DNA of 7,542 nucleotides from CAZBBC01 sp964489835 (GCA_964489835.1 CAZBBC010000193.1:1-7542); one strand, 5' to 3'. Shown: positions 1-6,372, counted from the stretch's first letter. The notes: generated from the sequence alone by a model not told the origin. Translations and numbers: made by a program.

Positions 1-2
1 AA

Positions 3-178
3 GTGACTAAAGTGACTAAAGTGACTAAAGTGACTAAAGTGATCGAAAGTGACTAAAGTGACTAAAGTGACTAAAGTGACTAAAGTGATCGAAAGTGACT
101 AAAGTGACTAAAGTGACTAAAGTGACTAAAGTGATCGAAAGTGACTATAGTGACTAAAGTGATCTAAAGTGATCGAAA
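3..178. repeat. Hierarchical 9/10-bp tandem repeat array (left array)
   Basis: The array is built from a 9-mer, GTGACTAAA, and a 10-mer, GTGATCGAAA. They follow a strict order: four 9-mers and one 10-mer make a 46-bp super-unit, repeated without a change at 3-48, 49-94 and 95-140. The end nearest the gene is degenerate (141-178): GTGACTATA, GTGACTAAA, GTGATCTAAA, GTGATCGAAA. The array touches the window edge, so its full length is unknown. It ends 15 bp beyond the stop codon of the minus-strand four-helix-bundle gene. There are no spacers, so it is not a CRISPR array. The 10-mers shift the reading frame, so a coding role is unlikely. Function is unknown; protein-binding iterons or RNA pairing with the right array are possible. 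Confidence 0.95.
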
Positions 179-193
179 GTATTTGAACAGTTT

Positions 194-550
194 TTATTTT
201 GTTTTATGGCTGATGGATGTAAATAATGCTAACAGTTCTTTACATTCATTGCATACTTTTTCTATCGATTTAAGATCAAGCCATTTCATTTCTTGAATGA
301 TTGACAGCCAATATTGGGTTTCACTTGTCTCACTTTCACATATTCTCATTTTATTTATAAAATCTGCTCTACTGCGTGCTCTGTTGGCTTCCCGATAATT
401 TGCACCAATCGAAGTCCCGGATTTTGTAAGTTGATTCTTAACAACTCTTCCTTCTGCTGAGTTTGGTAATTTCATTGACAAATGAATGATAGAAATAGCA
501 AATGCTAATGTTCTTTTCTCCAATTCTTTTCCGAATTGAATATTATCCAT
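194..550 (-). CDS. Four-helix-bundle protein (S23 / 23S rRNA intervening-sequence protein family)
   Basis: This encodes a 118-aa, all-helical, soluble protein with no signal peptide. The core at residues 40-82 carries the family signature: QLTKSGTSIGANYREA (40-55), then a basic RSRADFINKMRI helix (60-71) and an ESETSETQYWL helix (72-82). Length and order match the small four-helix-bundle family found as ORFs inside 23S rRNA intervening sequences; the Avd accessory protein of diversity-generating retroelements belongs to the same fold group. Avd is known to act with a reverse transcriptase and RNA, but no reverse transcriptase is visible here and the role of stand-alone members is not established. 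The start at 550 matches the usual family N-terminus; upstream there is no good Shine-Dalgarno sequence, only an AT-rich stretch. Mirrored repeat arrays flank the gene on both sides. Family assignment is firm, function unknown. Confidence 0.88.
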   Translation of the reverse strand: MDNIQFGKELEKRTLAFAISIIHLSMKLPNSAEGRVVKNQLTKSGTSIGANYREANRARSRADFINKMRICESETSETQYWLSIIQEMKWLDLKSIEKVCNECKELLALFTSISHKTK

Positions 551-599
551 TTAGGATACCCAAATACAATCCAGCATTATTAATATTAAATTTTTTAGT

Positions 600-702
600 T
601 CACTCCGATCACTCAAGATCACTCAAGATCACTCAAGATCACTCAAGATCACTTAAGTCACTCAAGATCACTCAAGATCACTTAAGTCACTCAAGATCAC
701 TC
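600..702. repeat. 9/10-bp tandem repeat array (right array), inverted relative to the left array
   Basis: On the plus strand the units are TCACTCAAGA (10 bp) and TCACTTAAG (9 bp). The order is a divergent TCACTCCGA (600-608), four 10-mers (609-648), a 9-mer (649-657), two 10-mers (658-677), a 9-mer (678-686), a 10-mer (687-696) and a partial unit. The left array read on the minus strand is TCACTTTAG / TCACTTTCGA, so both arrays share a TCACT core and the 9/10-bp alternation but point in opposite directions. GATCACTTAAGTCACT (647-662) matches the reverse complement of left-array 29-44 at 15 of 16 positions. The array lies about 50 bp upstream of the four-helix-bundle start codon, across its likely promoter region. 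Confidence 0.92.
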
Positions 703-836
703 TATAACAAATTTAAGTACAAAGTATAGAATGGCAAATACTTTTATGGAAATGAATTAAAATATGAAAACTGATAAATCAATGAAAAATATTTTGGGTA
801 TTTTTAGTTGATAATCTAACCTGATGTATTCATACC

Positions 837-851
837 GCAGCCGTTGGCTGC
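837..851. repeat. Small perfect hairpin, GCAGCC-GTT-GGCTGC
   Basis: A 6-bp perfect stem (837-842 with 846-851) and a 3-nt loop are followed on the plus strand by an A-rich run (aaacaaaaaaaat). No T-tract follows on either strand, so it does not look like an intrinsic terminator. It is probably the edge of the dispersed repeat that continues to about 1012. Confidence 0.5.
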
Positions 852-867
852 AAACAAAAAAAATAGT

Positions 868-1012
868 CCACGGATTCCACGGATTTTATTTAAAAATTAT
901 AATTATTTTAGTTTTAATCCGTGCAAATCAGTTTCCGCAATGTTGTATATATCCCATTTCACGGGATAGGCGGATCCGCTGTGGCGGATAATCTGCGTCA
1001 TCCGTGTTCTAT
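868..1012. repeat. Degenerate extragenic repeat of the CACGGATT / AATCCGTG type
   Basis: CACGGATT occurs twice in direct orientation (869-876 and 878-885), and its reverse complement AATCCGTG occurs at 916-923, so an AT-rich loop of about 30 nt could be held by an 8-bp stem. Further on, ATCCGC-TGTG-GCGGAT (974-989) forms a second stem and overlaps the 10-bp palindrome GCGGATCCGC (970-979). It is followed by ATCTGCGTCATCCGTG and TTCTATTAA. Words of this kind (ATCCGTG, ATCTGCG, CCACGGATT) are familiar from non-coding repeats scattered through many bacterial genomes. The copy number in this genome cannot be judged from one window. Confidence 0.55.
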
Positions 1013-1030
1013 TAATATCGCTGCGTCGAT

Positions 1031-1063
1031 GCCTGCCCGGCGCAGACGTGGCGAAGACGGGCG
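1031..1063. repeat. GC-rich imperfect palindromic element
   Basis: This island is much richer in GC than its surroundings. GCCCG (1035-1039) pairs with CGGGC (1058-1062); in addition CTGCG at 1021-1025 can pair with CGCAG at 1041-1045. It shares the general style, including the reverse-strand word GCCTGYCCG, with the GC-rich hairpin in the nifJ leader (2709-2739), so both may be members of one dispersed repeat family. Kinship is not proven from two diverged copies. Confidence 0.4.
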
Positions 1064-1127
1064 AGAAATGAATTATCCAGGTTAATTACAGAAAGAAAAT
1101 CTGGTTGAGTCTGTTGTCTGATTTTTC

Positions 1128-1156
1128 TTGACAGATTTCAGGTATGGTATTAAATT
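1128..1156 (+). promoter_or_regulatory. Candidate sigma70-type promoter for the 437-aa gene
   Basis: A perfect -35 hexamer TTGACA (1128-1133) is followed by a 17-bp spacer and TAAATT (1151-1156), which matches TATAAT at four of six positions. The predicted transcript start near 1163 would give a leader of under 20 nt that still contains the ribosome binding site. This is the best promoter-like pair upstream of the gene, but it is called by eye. Confidence 0.45.
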
Positions 1157-1162
1157 AATCTC

Positions 1163-1175
1163 AAAAGGATCGGGG
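1163..1175 (+). promoter_or_regulatory. Ribosome binding site that decides a TTG start
   Basis: AAAAGGA (1163-1169) and GGGG (1172-1175) lie 11 and 5 bp before TTG at 1181. The frame is closed by TAA at 1151-1153, no ATG or GTG start lies between that stop and 1181, and the next in-frame ATG encodes residue 162, so TTG is the only sensible start. Confidence 0.6.
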
Positions 1176-1180
1176 ATAAG

Positions 1181-2494
1181 TTGTCTACTCGTTTTGAAAA
1201 AACATATATTTCTGTCAATGAATTTGTCTCTTCGTGGGAAAAAGAAATTTATGAGCTTACGAATCTCGATTATTTCACTTTCCTTCTAATAAATTATTTG
1301 GGTTACCAAATTGAAAACGAATATTTCAACAAAGACAATAACACCCCTTATTTACTCATAGATCCGGAAGAAATAGGTACGCTTGCTTTTAATATCGGGG
1401 ATAGTTTTGAATCATTTCTGGAAAACAATTGTTTTGGTGACTGTTCACTCTCCTGTCCGACAAATTTAAGTGAGACTATCAGTCCGGATGAAATTGAGTT
1501 GAAGAATCCCCACCTGAGTATCATTCAGATAATAAATAGCGATGATTTATCCAAAAAACAGTTTTTATTGACGGATATTCTCAACTATGTTGTTTTGGAC
1601 ACGCTGTATGATTTCTACAATTATGAGATTGGATTAGATCTCGATGACGCCGATATTGGTCTGATGCAATTTGCTGATTTTATCACGGTAATTCTGGAAA
1701 AATTTGTTGAAAGCCGTGGACAATCGCTGTTAAAAAATCCAAAAGAACCAGCGACAGGTCTTTTTGAAAACATTTTAGAGGAATCAGAGTACCATTGGGA
1801 AGACACATCGGAACCATCTTTCGAACAGGGTGAAGAGAGAGAAGAATGGAAATATGGCAATTTAAGCGTTGATCATATCGTGCAGGAATATTTGGGGCAA
1901 GCGACGAATATTAGCAGTATCCAAAGACAATTGATAGAATATTTCCGAGCCTATGCGAATGAATATTCAGGTATATTACAGATTGATGATTTTACCAAGG
2001 AAGATTTGGAAGAATTTTTTCTTTTCTGGTTGCTCCGAGAAATATCTCTTGATAAGATCATATCCGGGGACCAAATAAAAAAAACCTTTGAACAGTTTTT
2101 TATCTGGTTGGAGTTGTCGAAGAGTATCGACTTAAAAAGTACTTTGGATAGTTTGCTCTCATCCAATCTGCCCGCCATTGAAAATACTTTAAAATCTTCC
2201 CAATTATATTTTGAAAACAATTCGCTGGTGAGTGGAATTCTGGAAGCCAATGTCGCTGATGCTCAGATAATCGACGGTTTTTTTCAGGTTGAAAAAGTAT
2301 CGGGAAACGGATTTTTACGTCTAAGAGATATTCATTTTCGCCAGGTATATCTGAATGTTAAAATAAATTTACCGGAGCCTGTTCATTTGAAGGAAACGAT
2401 TATTGACGCCAGTATTAAATTTACCGCTTATGGATGGCGTGTGATACACCTGGAATATATCTTTCCGCTTAGAGCAAAACCTTATCTCCATTAA
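1181..2494 (+). CDS. Hypothetical acidic protein, 437 aa, possible SAM-like helical domain
   Basis: I do not recognise this protein. It is rich in Asp, Glu, Phe, Tyr and Leu, with no signal peptide or clear membrane segment, so it is probably cytoplasmic. Three parts can be made out. Residues 1-190 are mixed, with acidic helices and a CxxxCxxxC cluster (C84, C88, C92). Residues 195-225 form a very acidic, probably disordered linker. Residues 228-345 are helical: the pattern around 241-312 (a helix with LIEYFRAYANEY, then FTKEDLEEFFLFWLL, then KKTFEQFFIWLELS) recalls the SAM-like N-terminal domain of tyrosine recombinases, but no catalytic R-HxxR-Y domain follows. Residues 362-437 look beta-rich and end with YIFPLRAKPYLH. 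The gene starts with TTG and stands alone with its own promoter candidate. Its sustained open frame and ribosome binding site make it a real gene; the domain likeness is only suggestive. Confidence 0.85.
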   Translation: MSTRFEKTYISVNEFVSSWEKEIYELTNLDYFTFLLINYLGYQIENEYFNKDNNTPYLLIDPEEIGTLAFNIGDSFESFLENNCFGDCSLSCPTNLSETISPDEIELKNPHLSIIQIINSDDLSKKQFLLTDILNYVVLDTLYDFYNYEIGLDLDDADIGLMQFADFITVILEKFVESRGQSLLKNPKEPATGLFENILEESEYHWEDTSEPSFEQGEEREEWKYGNLSVDHIVQEYLGQATNISSIQRQLIEYFRAYANEYSGILQIDDFTKEDLEEFFLFWLLREISLDKIISGDQIKKTFEQFFIWLELSKSIDLKSTLDSLLSSNLPAIENTLKSSQLYFENNSLVSGILEANVADAQIIDGFFQVEKVSGNGFLRLRDIHFRQVYLNVKINLPEPVHLKETIIDASIKFTAYGWRVIHLEYIFPLRAKPYLH

Positions 2495-2552
2495 AGTCAT
2501 CTTCAATATTATGCCTTTTCTCTTAATTTTAGGTTTTTTTATAGAAATCTTC

Positions 2553-2595
2553 TAAATTTTAGGAAAATTTATCGTACCCAGTTATGATAAAATTT
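2553..2595. repeat. Overlapping AT-only inverted repeats that compete for one arm
   Basis: TAAATTTT (2553-2560), AGG, AAAATTTA (2564-2571) gives a perfect 8-bp stem. The same middle arm, AAAATTTATC (2564-2573), can instead pair at 9 of 10 positions with GATAAAATTT (2586-2595) across a 12-nt loop. The two structures exclude each other. The pairs are almost all A-T, so stability is low and chance is a fair explanation in AT-rich DNA. Confidence 0.35.
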
Positions 2596-2604
2596 CTCTA
2601 ACTT

Positions 2605-2620
2605 ATTGTAAATTAACAAT
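2605..2620. promoter_or_regulatory. Palindromic operator candidate (FNR/CRP-family-like spacing)
   Basis: ATTGTAAATTAACAAT is symmetric at 14 of 16 positions. Its inner 14 bp (TTGTAAATTAACAA) have the length of an FNR-type site (TTGAT-N4-ATCAA) but match those half-sites only in part. The spacing is too short for the usual Rex box. Redox control of a pyruvate:ferredoxin oxidoreductase would make biological sense, which is the only reason beyond symmetry to list it. Confidence 0.25.
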
Positions 2621-2639
2621 CTATCAAATCGTTTAAATT

Positions 2640-2668
2640 TTGGCATATTTATTGTCGTGTATTAGTGG
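2640..2668 (+). promoter_or_regulatory. Weak promoter candidate for nifJ
   Basis: TTGGCA (2640-2645) resembles a -35 box, but at 17 bp distance only TAGTGG (2663-2668) is found, a poor -10. The same stretch read as TGGCAT-N5-TTGTC has sigma54-like spacing but lacks the essential GC of the -12 element. Transcription probably starts somewhere in this AT-rich zone; the exact promoter is not resolved. Confidence 0.2.
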
Positions 2669-2708
2669 CTAGTAAGGAAATATTAAAACGAAATCACCCC
2701 CGTGTCAG

Positions 2709-2739
2709 GCCTGGCTCCGCCGGTCTTAAGCGGACAGGC
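2709..2739. repeat. GC-rich two-part hairpin in the nifJ leader
   Basis: GCCTG (2709-2713) pairs with CAGGC (2735-2739), and inside it CCGC (2717-2720) pairs with GCGG (2730-2733), leaving a 3/1-nt internal loop and a 9-nt apical loop (CGGTCTTAA). The base composition contrasts sharply with the AT-rich flanks, as in a captured dispersed repeat similar in style to the element at 1031-1063. It lies about 60 bp before the nifJ ribosome binding site, so it would be in the 5' UTR and could affect mRNA stability. Confidence 0.5.
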
Positions 2740-2797
2740 AGAAGGCACAGAAATAGACTCCAGGTGGTTATTTTTTACACTACATCCCGATGAAAAG

Positions 2798-2803
2798 AGG
2801 AGG
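2798..2803 (+). promoter_or_regulatory. Strong ribosome binding site for nifJ
   Basis: A full AGGAGG lies 5 bp before ATG at 2809, fixing the nifJ start. A complete Shine-Dalgarno core argues that the host uses ordinary SD-led initiation, unlike typical Bacteroidota. Confidence 0.85.
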
Positions 2804-2808
2804 AATAC

Positions 2809-5800
2809 ATGAAAAGACGGAAGATCACCATAGATGGCAATGAAGCCGCCGCCTATGTGGCCCATAAAATTAATGAAGTAATTGCTATATATCCGATTAC
2901 CCCATCTTCCAATATGGGGGAATGGGCGGATGAATTTTCGGCAGAAGGCAGAACAAATATCTGGGGTACAATCCCTTCTGTTACTGAAATGCAGAGTGAA
3001 GGGGGCGCTTCCGGTGCTATCCATGGGTCCCTGCAGACAGGGGCACTGGCCACAACTTTTACGGCATCTCAGGGGTTATTACTAATGATACCGAATATGT
3101 TTAAAATTGCCGGTGAGTTAACTCCAACCGTATTTCATGTATCTGCCCGTTCTGTTGCTGCTCAGGCCCTGTCCATTTTTGGTGATCACAGTGATGTCAT
3201 GGCCGTTCGCACCACAGGTTTCGGGCTCTATGCCTCGAATTCGATTCAGGAGATCATGGATAATGCCTTAATTGTACAGGCAGCAAGTCTAAAATCCCGG
3301 ATACCTTTTGTACATTTTTTTGATGGATTTCGCAGTTCTCATGAAGTTCAAAAGATCGAAGAACTAAGCGATGCAGACATGCGAGCCATGATCGACGATG
3401 GGTTAGTCTACGAACACCGGAAGCGTGCTCTTTCTCCCGATCGACCGGTACTACGCGGTACCGCACAAAATCCGGATGTTTTTTTTCAGGCCAGAGAAAC
3501 GGTCAATCAGTTTTATACAGATTGTCCTGCGATTGTCCAGGAAATGATGGATAAATTTGCTAAGATTACCGGTCGCCAGTATCAGCTTTTCGAATATGTG
3601 GGTGCACCGGATGCGGAACGAATCATTGTTTTAATGGGCTCAGGCGCAGAGACGGTTCATGAAACTGTTGATTATCTGGTAGCGCAGGAAGAAAAAGTAG
3701 GTGTGCTTAAGGTACGGCTGTATCGCCCCTTTTCTATCCAGCATTTTATTGAGGCTCTGCCGTTAACGACTAAGTCAATTGCTGTCTTGGATAGGACAAA
3801 GGAACCGGGAAGTGCCGCAGAACCTTTGTACATGGATATTATCAATGCATTAGCAGAATCGCAAGCGAGTGGCGATCTGCCATTGAAAGTTTTTCCTAAA
3901 GTAATCGGGGGACGTTATGGACTTTCTTCTAAAGAATTCACACCGGCGATGACCAAGGCTGTATTTGATGAATTATCAAAAGACAAGCCCAAGAAGCATT
4001 TTACGATTGGTATCAATGACGATCTTACGCATACCAGTTTAGAGTATGATCCTTCTTTTAGTACGGAAAAAAGCGATACGGTGCGGGCCATGTTCTACGG
4101 ATTAGGGGCGGACGGTACCGTGGGTGCTAATAAGAACTCGATCAAGATTATCGGAACAGAAACCGATAACTTTGCCCAGGGATATTTTGTCTACGATTCA
4201 AAAAAATCGGGTTCTATGACAATCTCTCATCTGCGCTTCGGATCACGCGAGATTCATTCAACATATCTGATCAGCCAGGCGAATTTTATCGGTTGTCATC
4301 AATTTGTTTTTCTGGAAAAATATGATATTCTTGCTGCCGCAGTCGATGGGGCTACCTTCCTTTTGAACAGTCCCTATCCCCTGGAAGAGACCTGGAATAA
4401 AATTCCGAAAAAAGTACAGCAAGAGATTATCGATAAAAAGTTAAAGATGTATATCATTGATGGTTATACCGTGGCTAAAGATGCCGGTATGGGTGAGCGG
4501 ATCAATACAATCATGCAAACCTGCTTTTTCGCTATTTCCGGAATTTTACCGCGGGAGGAAGCGATCGCTAAAATCAAAGATGCCATTAAAAAAACCTATG
4601 GTGCAAAAGGTGATGAGATCGTACGGAAAAACTTTGAAGCCGTCGATAAAACCCTGGCAAATTTACACGAATTTAAAATACCAGCCAGCGCCACAAGTAA
4701 AATTGCCTTACCACCGCAGGTTCCTGACGAAGCGCCAGATTTTGTTAAAAAGGTAACCGGAATGATCATTGCCGGTAAAGGCGATCAAATTCCAGTGAGT
4801 GCATTTCCTAACGATGGAACTTTCCCAACAGCCACGACCCAATGGGAAAAGCGCAATATATCATTGGAAATTCCGGTGTGGGATGAAAATATTTGTATTC
4901 AATGTAACAAATGCGTCCTGGTCTGCCCGCATGCCGTTATTCGTCCCAAGGTTTACGATAAAAAATATCTCTCTGATGCTCCCGGAACCTTTAAACAGGC
5001 AAAAGCACGCGGCAAAGAATATGATGAAAACATGGTCTACACGTTGCAGGTCGCACCCGAGGATTGCACCGGTTGTGCACTCTGTGTGGAAGTCTGTCCG
5101 GTCAAGAATAAACAGGAAACACGTCTTAAAGCAATAAATATGGCTTCCCAACCGCCTTTGCGGAAAACGGAGAAAGAAAACTGGAATTTTTTCCTGAACT
5201 TGCCGGATCTGGACCGGCGGACGGTTGCCGTACATACAGTAAAAGGCTCGCAGATGTTACGACCGCTGTTTGAATTTTCCGGTGCCTGTGCCGGTTGCGG
5301 AGAAACACCTTATGTAAAACTGGTCAGCCAGCTATTTGGCGACCGTACGGTGATTGCCAACGCCACCGGTTGTTCTTCGATTTACGGTGGAAATCTGCCC
5401 ACTACACCATGGGCAATGAACCATCAGGGTCGTGGCCCGACCTGGTCAAACTCTCTTTTTGAGGATAATGCAGAATTCGGAATGGGTTTTCGATTAACCA
5501 TTGATAAGCTTAGTGAATACGGCAGAGAACTGTTGACAAAATTATCCGCTGATATCGGAAAGGATCTGGCAGAGGCTCTGATCAATGCCGACCAAACCGA
5601 CGAAGCTGGAATATATGAGCAGAGAGAACGCGTTGAGCAACTAAAAGATAAACTTGAAAAAATAAATAAGCCTGAAGCAAAACAACTATTAAGCATTGCC
5701 GATCTACTGGTGAAAAAAAGCGTCTGGATCATGGGAGGTGACGGTTGGGCATACGATATCGGTTATGGTGGTCTTGATCATGTGCTTGCCTCCGGTAAGA

Positions 5801-6372
5801 ATGTTAACATACTTGTCCTTGATACAGAAGTTTATTCCAACACCGGCGGGCAGATGTCGAAAGCCACTCCGAGAGGGGCTGTGGCTAAATTTGCCGCCAG
5901 CGGAAAACCATTGAAGCGAAAAGATCTCGGTCGTCTGGCGATGAGCTATGGCAATGTATACGTTGCTCAGGTAGCAATGGGTGCCAGCGATGTTCAGACC
6001 GTACGCGCCTTCATGGAAGCAGAAGCGTATGACGGACCTTCTTTGATCATTGCCTATAGCCATTGTATCGCCCATGGCATTAATATGAAATATGGATTGG
6101 AACAGCAAAAACTTGCTGTTGAATGCGGCTACTGGCCACTTTACAGATTCAATCCCGATTTAGCGGATGAAGGAAAGAGTGCATTCACACTGGATTCGAA
6201 ATCACCAAAAATTCCCTTCCGAAACTATGCTTATAATGAGACCAGATATAAAATGCTGACTAAAACACATCCGGAAATAGCAAAAAAACTCATTGTGCTT
6301 GCACAGGATGATGTAAATGAAAAGTGGGAATACTATTCGAGTTTGGTGAAAAATGAAGTAACCCCCGGCTAG
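2809..6372 (+). CDS. nifJ: Pyruvate:ferredoxin (flavodoxin) oxidoreductase, single-chain NifJ type
   Basis: This cytoplasmic enzyme oxidises pyruvate with CoA to acetyl-CoA and CO2 and reduces ferredoxin or flavodoxin. All PFOR domains are present in one 1187-aa chain. Domain I has YPITPSSNMGEWAD (28-41) with Thr31, Glu64 (MQSEGGASGA) and Arg114 (VSARS), the substrate/TPP residues known from the Desulfovibrio africanus enzyme, at identical numbers. The gamma-type domain lies around 425-620 and the EKR motif at 680-682. The ferredoxin domain has two clusters: C696, C699, C702, C706 and C753, C756, C759, C763. The TPP domain binds the proximal cluster through C827, C830, C855 and C1086, with GGDGWA (976-981) and NTGGQ (1011-1015) for TPP-Mg. 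These C-terminal positions are D. africanus +15. The chain ends where the oxygen-protective C-terminal domain VII of that enzyme would begin, so that domain is missing. The next gene lies 81 bp downstream. Identification is very secure. Confidence 0.98.
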   Translation: MKRRKITIDGNEAAAYVAHKINEVIAIYPITPSSNMGEWADEFSAEGRTNIWGTIPSVTEMQSEGGASGAIHGSLQTGALATTFTASQGLLLMIPNMFKIAGELTPTVFHVSARSVAAQALSIFGDHSDVMAVRTTGFGLYASNSIQEIMDNALIVQAASLKSRIPFVHFFDGFRSSHEVQKIEELSDADMRAMIDDGLVYEHRKRALSPDRPVLRGTAQNPDVFFQARETVNQFYTDCPAIVQEMMDKFAKITGRQYQLFEYVGAPDAERIIVLMGSGAETVHETVDYLVAQEEKVGVLKVRLYRPFSIQHFIEALPLTTKSIAVLDRTKEPGSAAEPLYMDIINALAESQASGDLPLKVFPKVIGGRYGLSSKEFTPAMTKAVFDELSKDKPKKHFTIGINDDLTHTSLEYDPSFSTEKSDTVRAMFYGLGADGTVGANKNSIKIIGTETDNFAQGYFVYDSKKSGSMTISHLRFGSREIHSTYLISQANFIGCHQFVFLEKYDILAAAVDGATFLLNSPYPLEETWNKIPKKVQQEIIDKKLKMYIIDGYTVAKDAGMGERINTIMQTCFFAISGILPREEAIAKIKDAIKKTYGAKGDEIVRKNFEAVDKTLANLHEFKIPASATSKIALPPQVPDEAPDFVKKVTGMIIAGKGDQIPVSAFPNDGTFPTATTQWEKRNISLEIPVWDENICIQCNKCVLVCPHAVIRPKVYDKKYLSDAPGTFKQAKARGKEYDENMVYTLQVAPEDCTGCALCVEVCPVKNKQETRLKAINMASQPPLRKTEKENWNFFLNLPDLDRRTVAVHTVKGSQMLRPLFEFSGACAGCGETPYVKLVSQLFGDRTVIANATGCSSIYGGNLPTTPWAMNHQGRGPTWSNSLFEDNAEFGMGFRLTIDKLSEYGRELLTKLSADIGKDLAEALINADQTDEAGIYEQRERVEQLKDKLEKINKPEAKQLLSIADLLVKKSVWIMGGDGWAYDIGYGGLDHVLASGKNVNILVLDTEVYSNTGGQMSKATPRGAVAKFAASGKPLKRKDLGRLAMSYGNVYVAQVAMGASDVQTVRAFMEAEAYDGPSLIIAYSHCIAHGINMKYGLEQQKLAVECGYWPLYRFNPDLADEGKSAFTLDSKSPKIPFRNYAYNETRYKMLTKTHPEIAKKLIVLAQDDVNEKWEYYSSLVKNEVTPG

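Larger units (their letters stand above)
703..1127. other. Gene-free intergenic region with degenerate dispersed repeats
   Basis: No credible coding sequence is seen. The longest tidy reading frame with an ATG (764-811) gives only 15 residues and has no ribosome binding site. The stretch before about 830 is plain AT-rich sequence. From 837 on it changes to a patchwork of short inverted repeats and CACGGATT/ATCCGTG-type words, entered separately, followed by a GC-rich palindromic piece near 1031-1063. This composition is typical of accumulated extragenic repeat remnants rather than of a decayed gene. Confidence 0.7.
2495..2808 (+). other. 314-bp leader/intergenic region upstream of nifJ
   Basis: No gene lies in this stretch. 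It holds, in order, a T-tract without a supporting stem (around 2534-2540), overlapping AT-only inverted repeats (2553-2595), an FNR/CRP-like palindrome (2605-2620), a weak promoter candidate (2640-2668), a GC-rich hairpin (2709-2739) and the nifJ ribosome binding site. The length and density of structured pieces make this the likely control region for the nifJ unit; no convincing terminator for the upstream gene is seen. Confidence 0.6.

Noticed and set aside
3..178. CRISPR array
   Set aside because: Units are 9-10 bp and contiguous, with no unique spacers and no cas genes in the window.
1..702. Diversity-generating retroelement
   Set aside because: The small helical protein shares the Avd fold group, but no reverse transcriptase, template repeat or variable-repeat target gene is visible.
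502..729. 75-aa plus-strand reading frame over the right repeat array
   Set aside because: It overlaps the start of the four-helix-bundle gene antisense, its C-terminal half is translated repeat, and it has no ribosome binding site.
764..811. 15-residue ORF in the intergenic region
   Set aside because: No Shine-Dalgarno sequence and no recognisable peptide; expected by chance in AT-rich DNA.
1181..2494. Tyrosine recombinase/integrase
   Set aside because: Only a SAM-like helical pattern is seen; the catalytic R-HxxR-Y domain is absent and the C-terminus looks beta-rich.
2605..2620. Rex operator
   Set aside because: The half-sites lie too close together for the usual TTGTTAA-N4-TTAACAA arrangement; kept only as a general FNR/CRP-like palindrome.
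2641..2656. Sigma54 promoter TGGCAT-N5-TTGTC
   Set aside because: The essential GC of the -12 element is GT here and no enhancer-binding regulator is seen nearby.
2790..2843. 17-residue upstream ORF overlapping the nifJ start
   Set aside because: Its ATG precedes the nifJ Shine-Dalgarno sequence and has none of its own; the likeness to the nifJ start (ATGAAAAGA) is probably chance.
4861..5235. 124-aa minus-strand reading frame inside nifJ (and the other antisense frames within nifJ)
   Set aside because: Shadows of a strongly conserved gene on the other strand, with no ribosome binding sites or recognisable domains.
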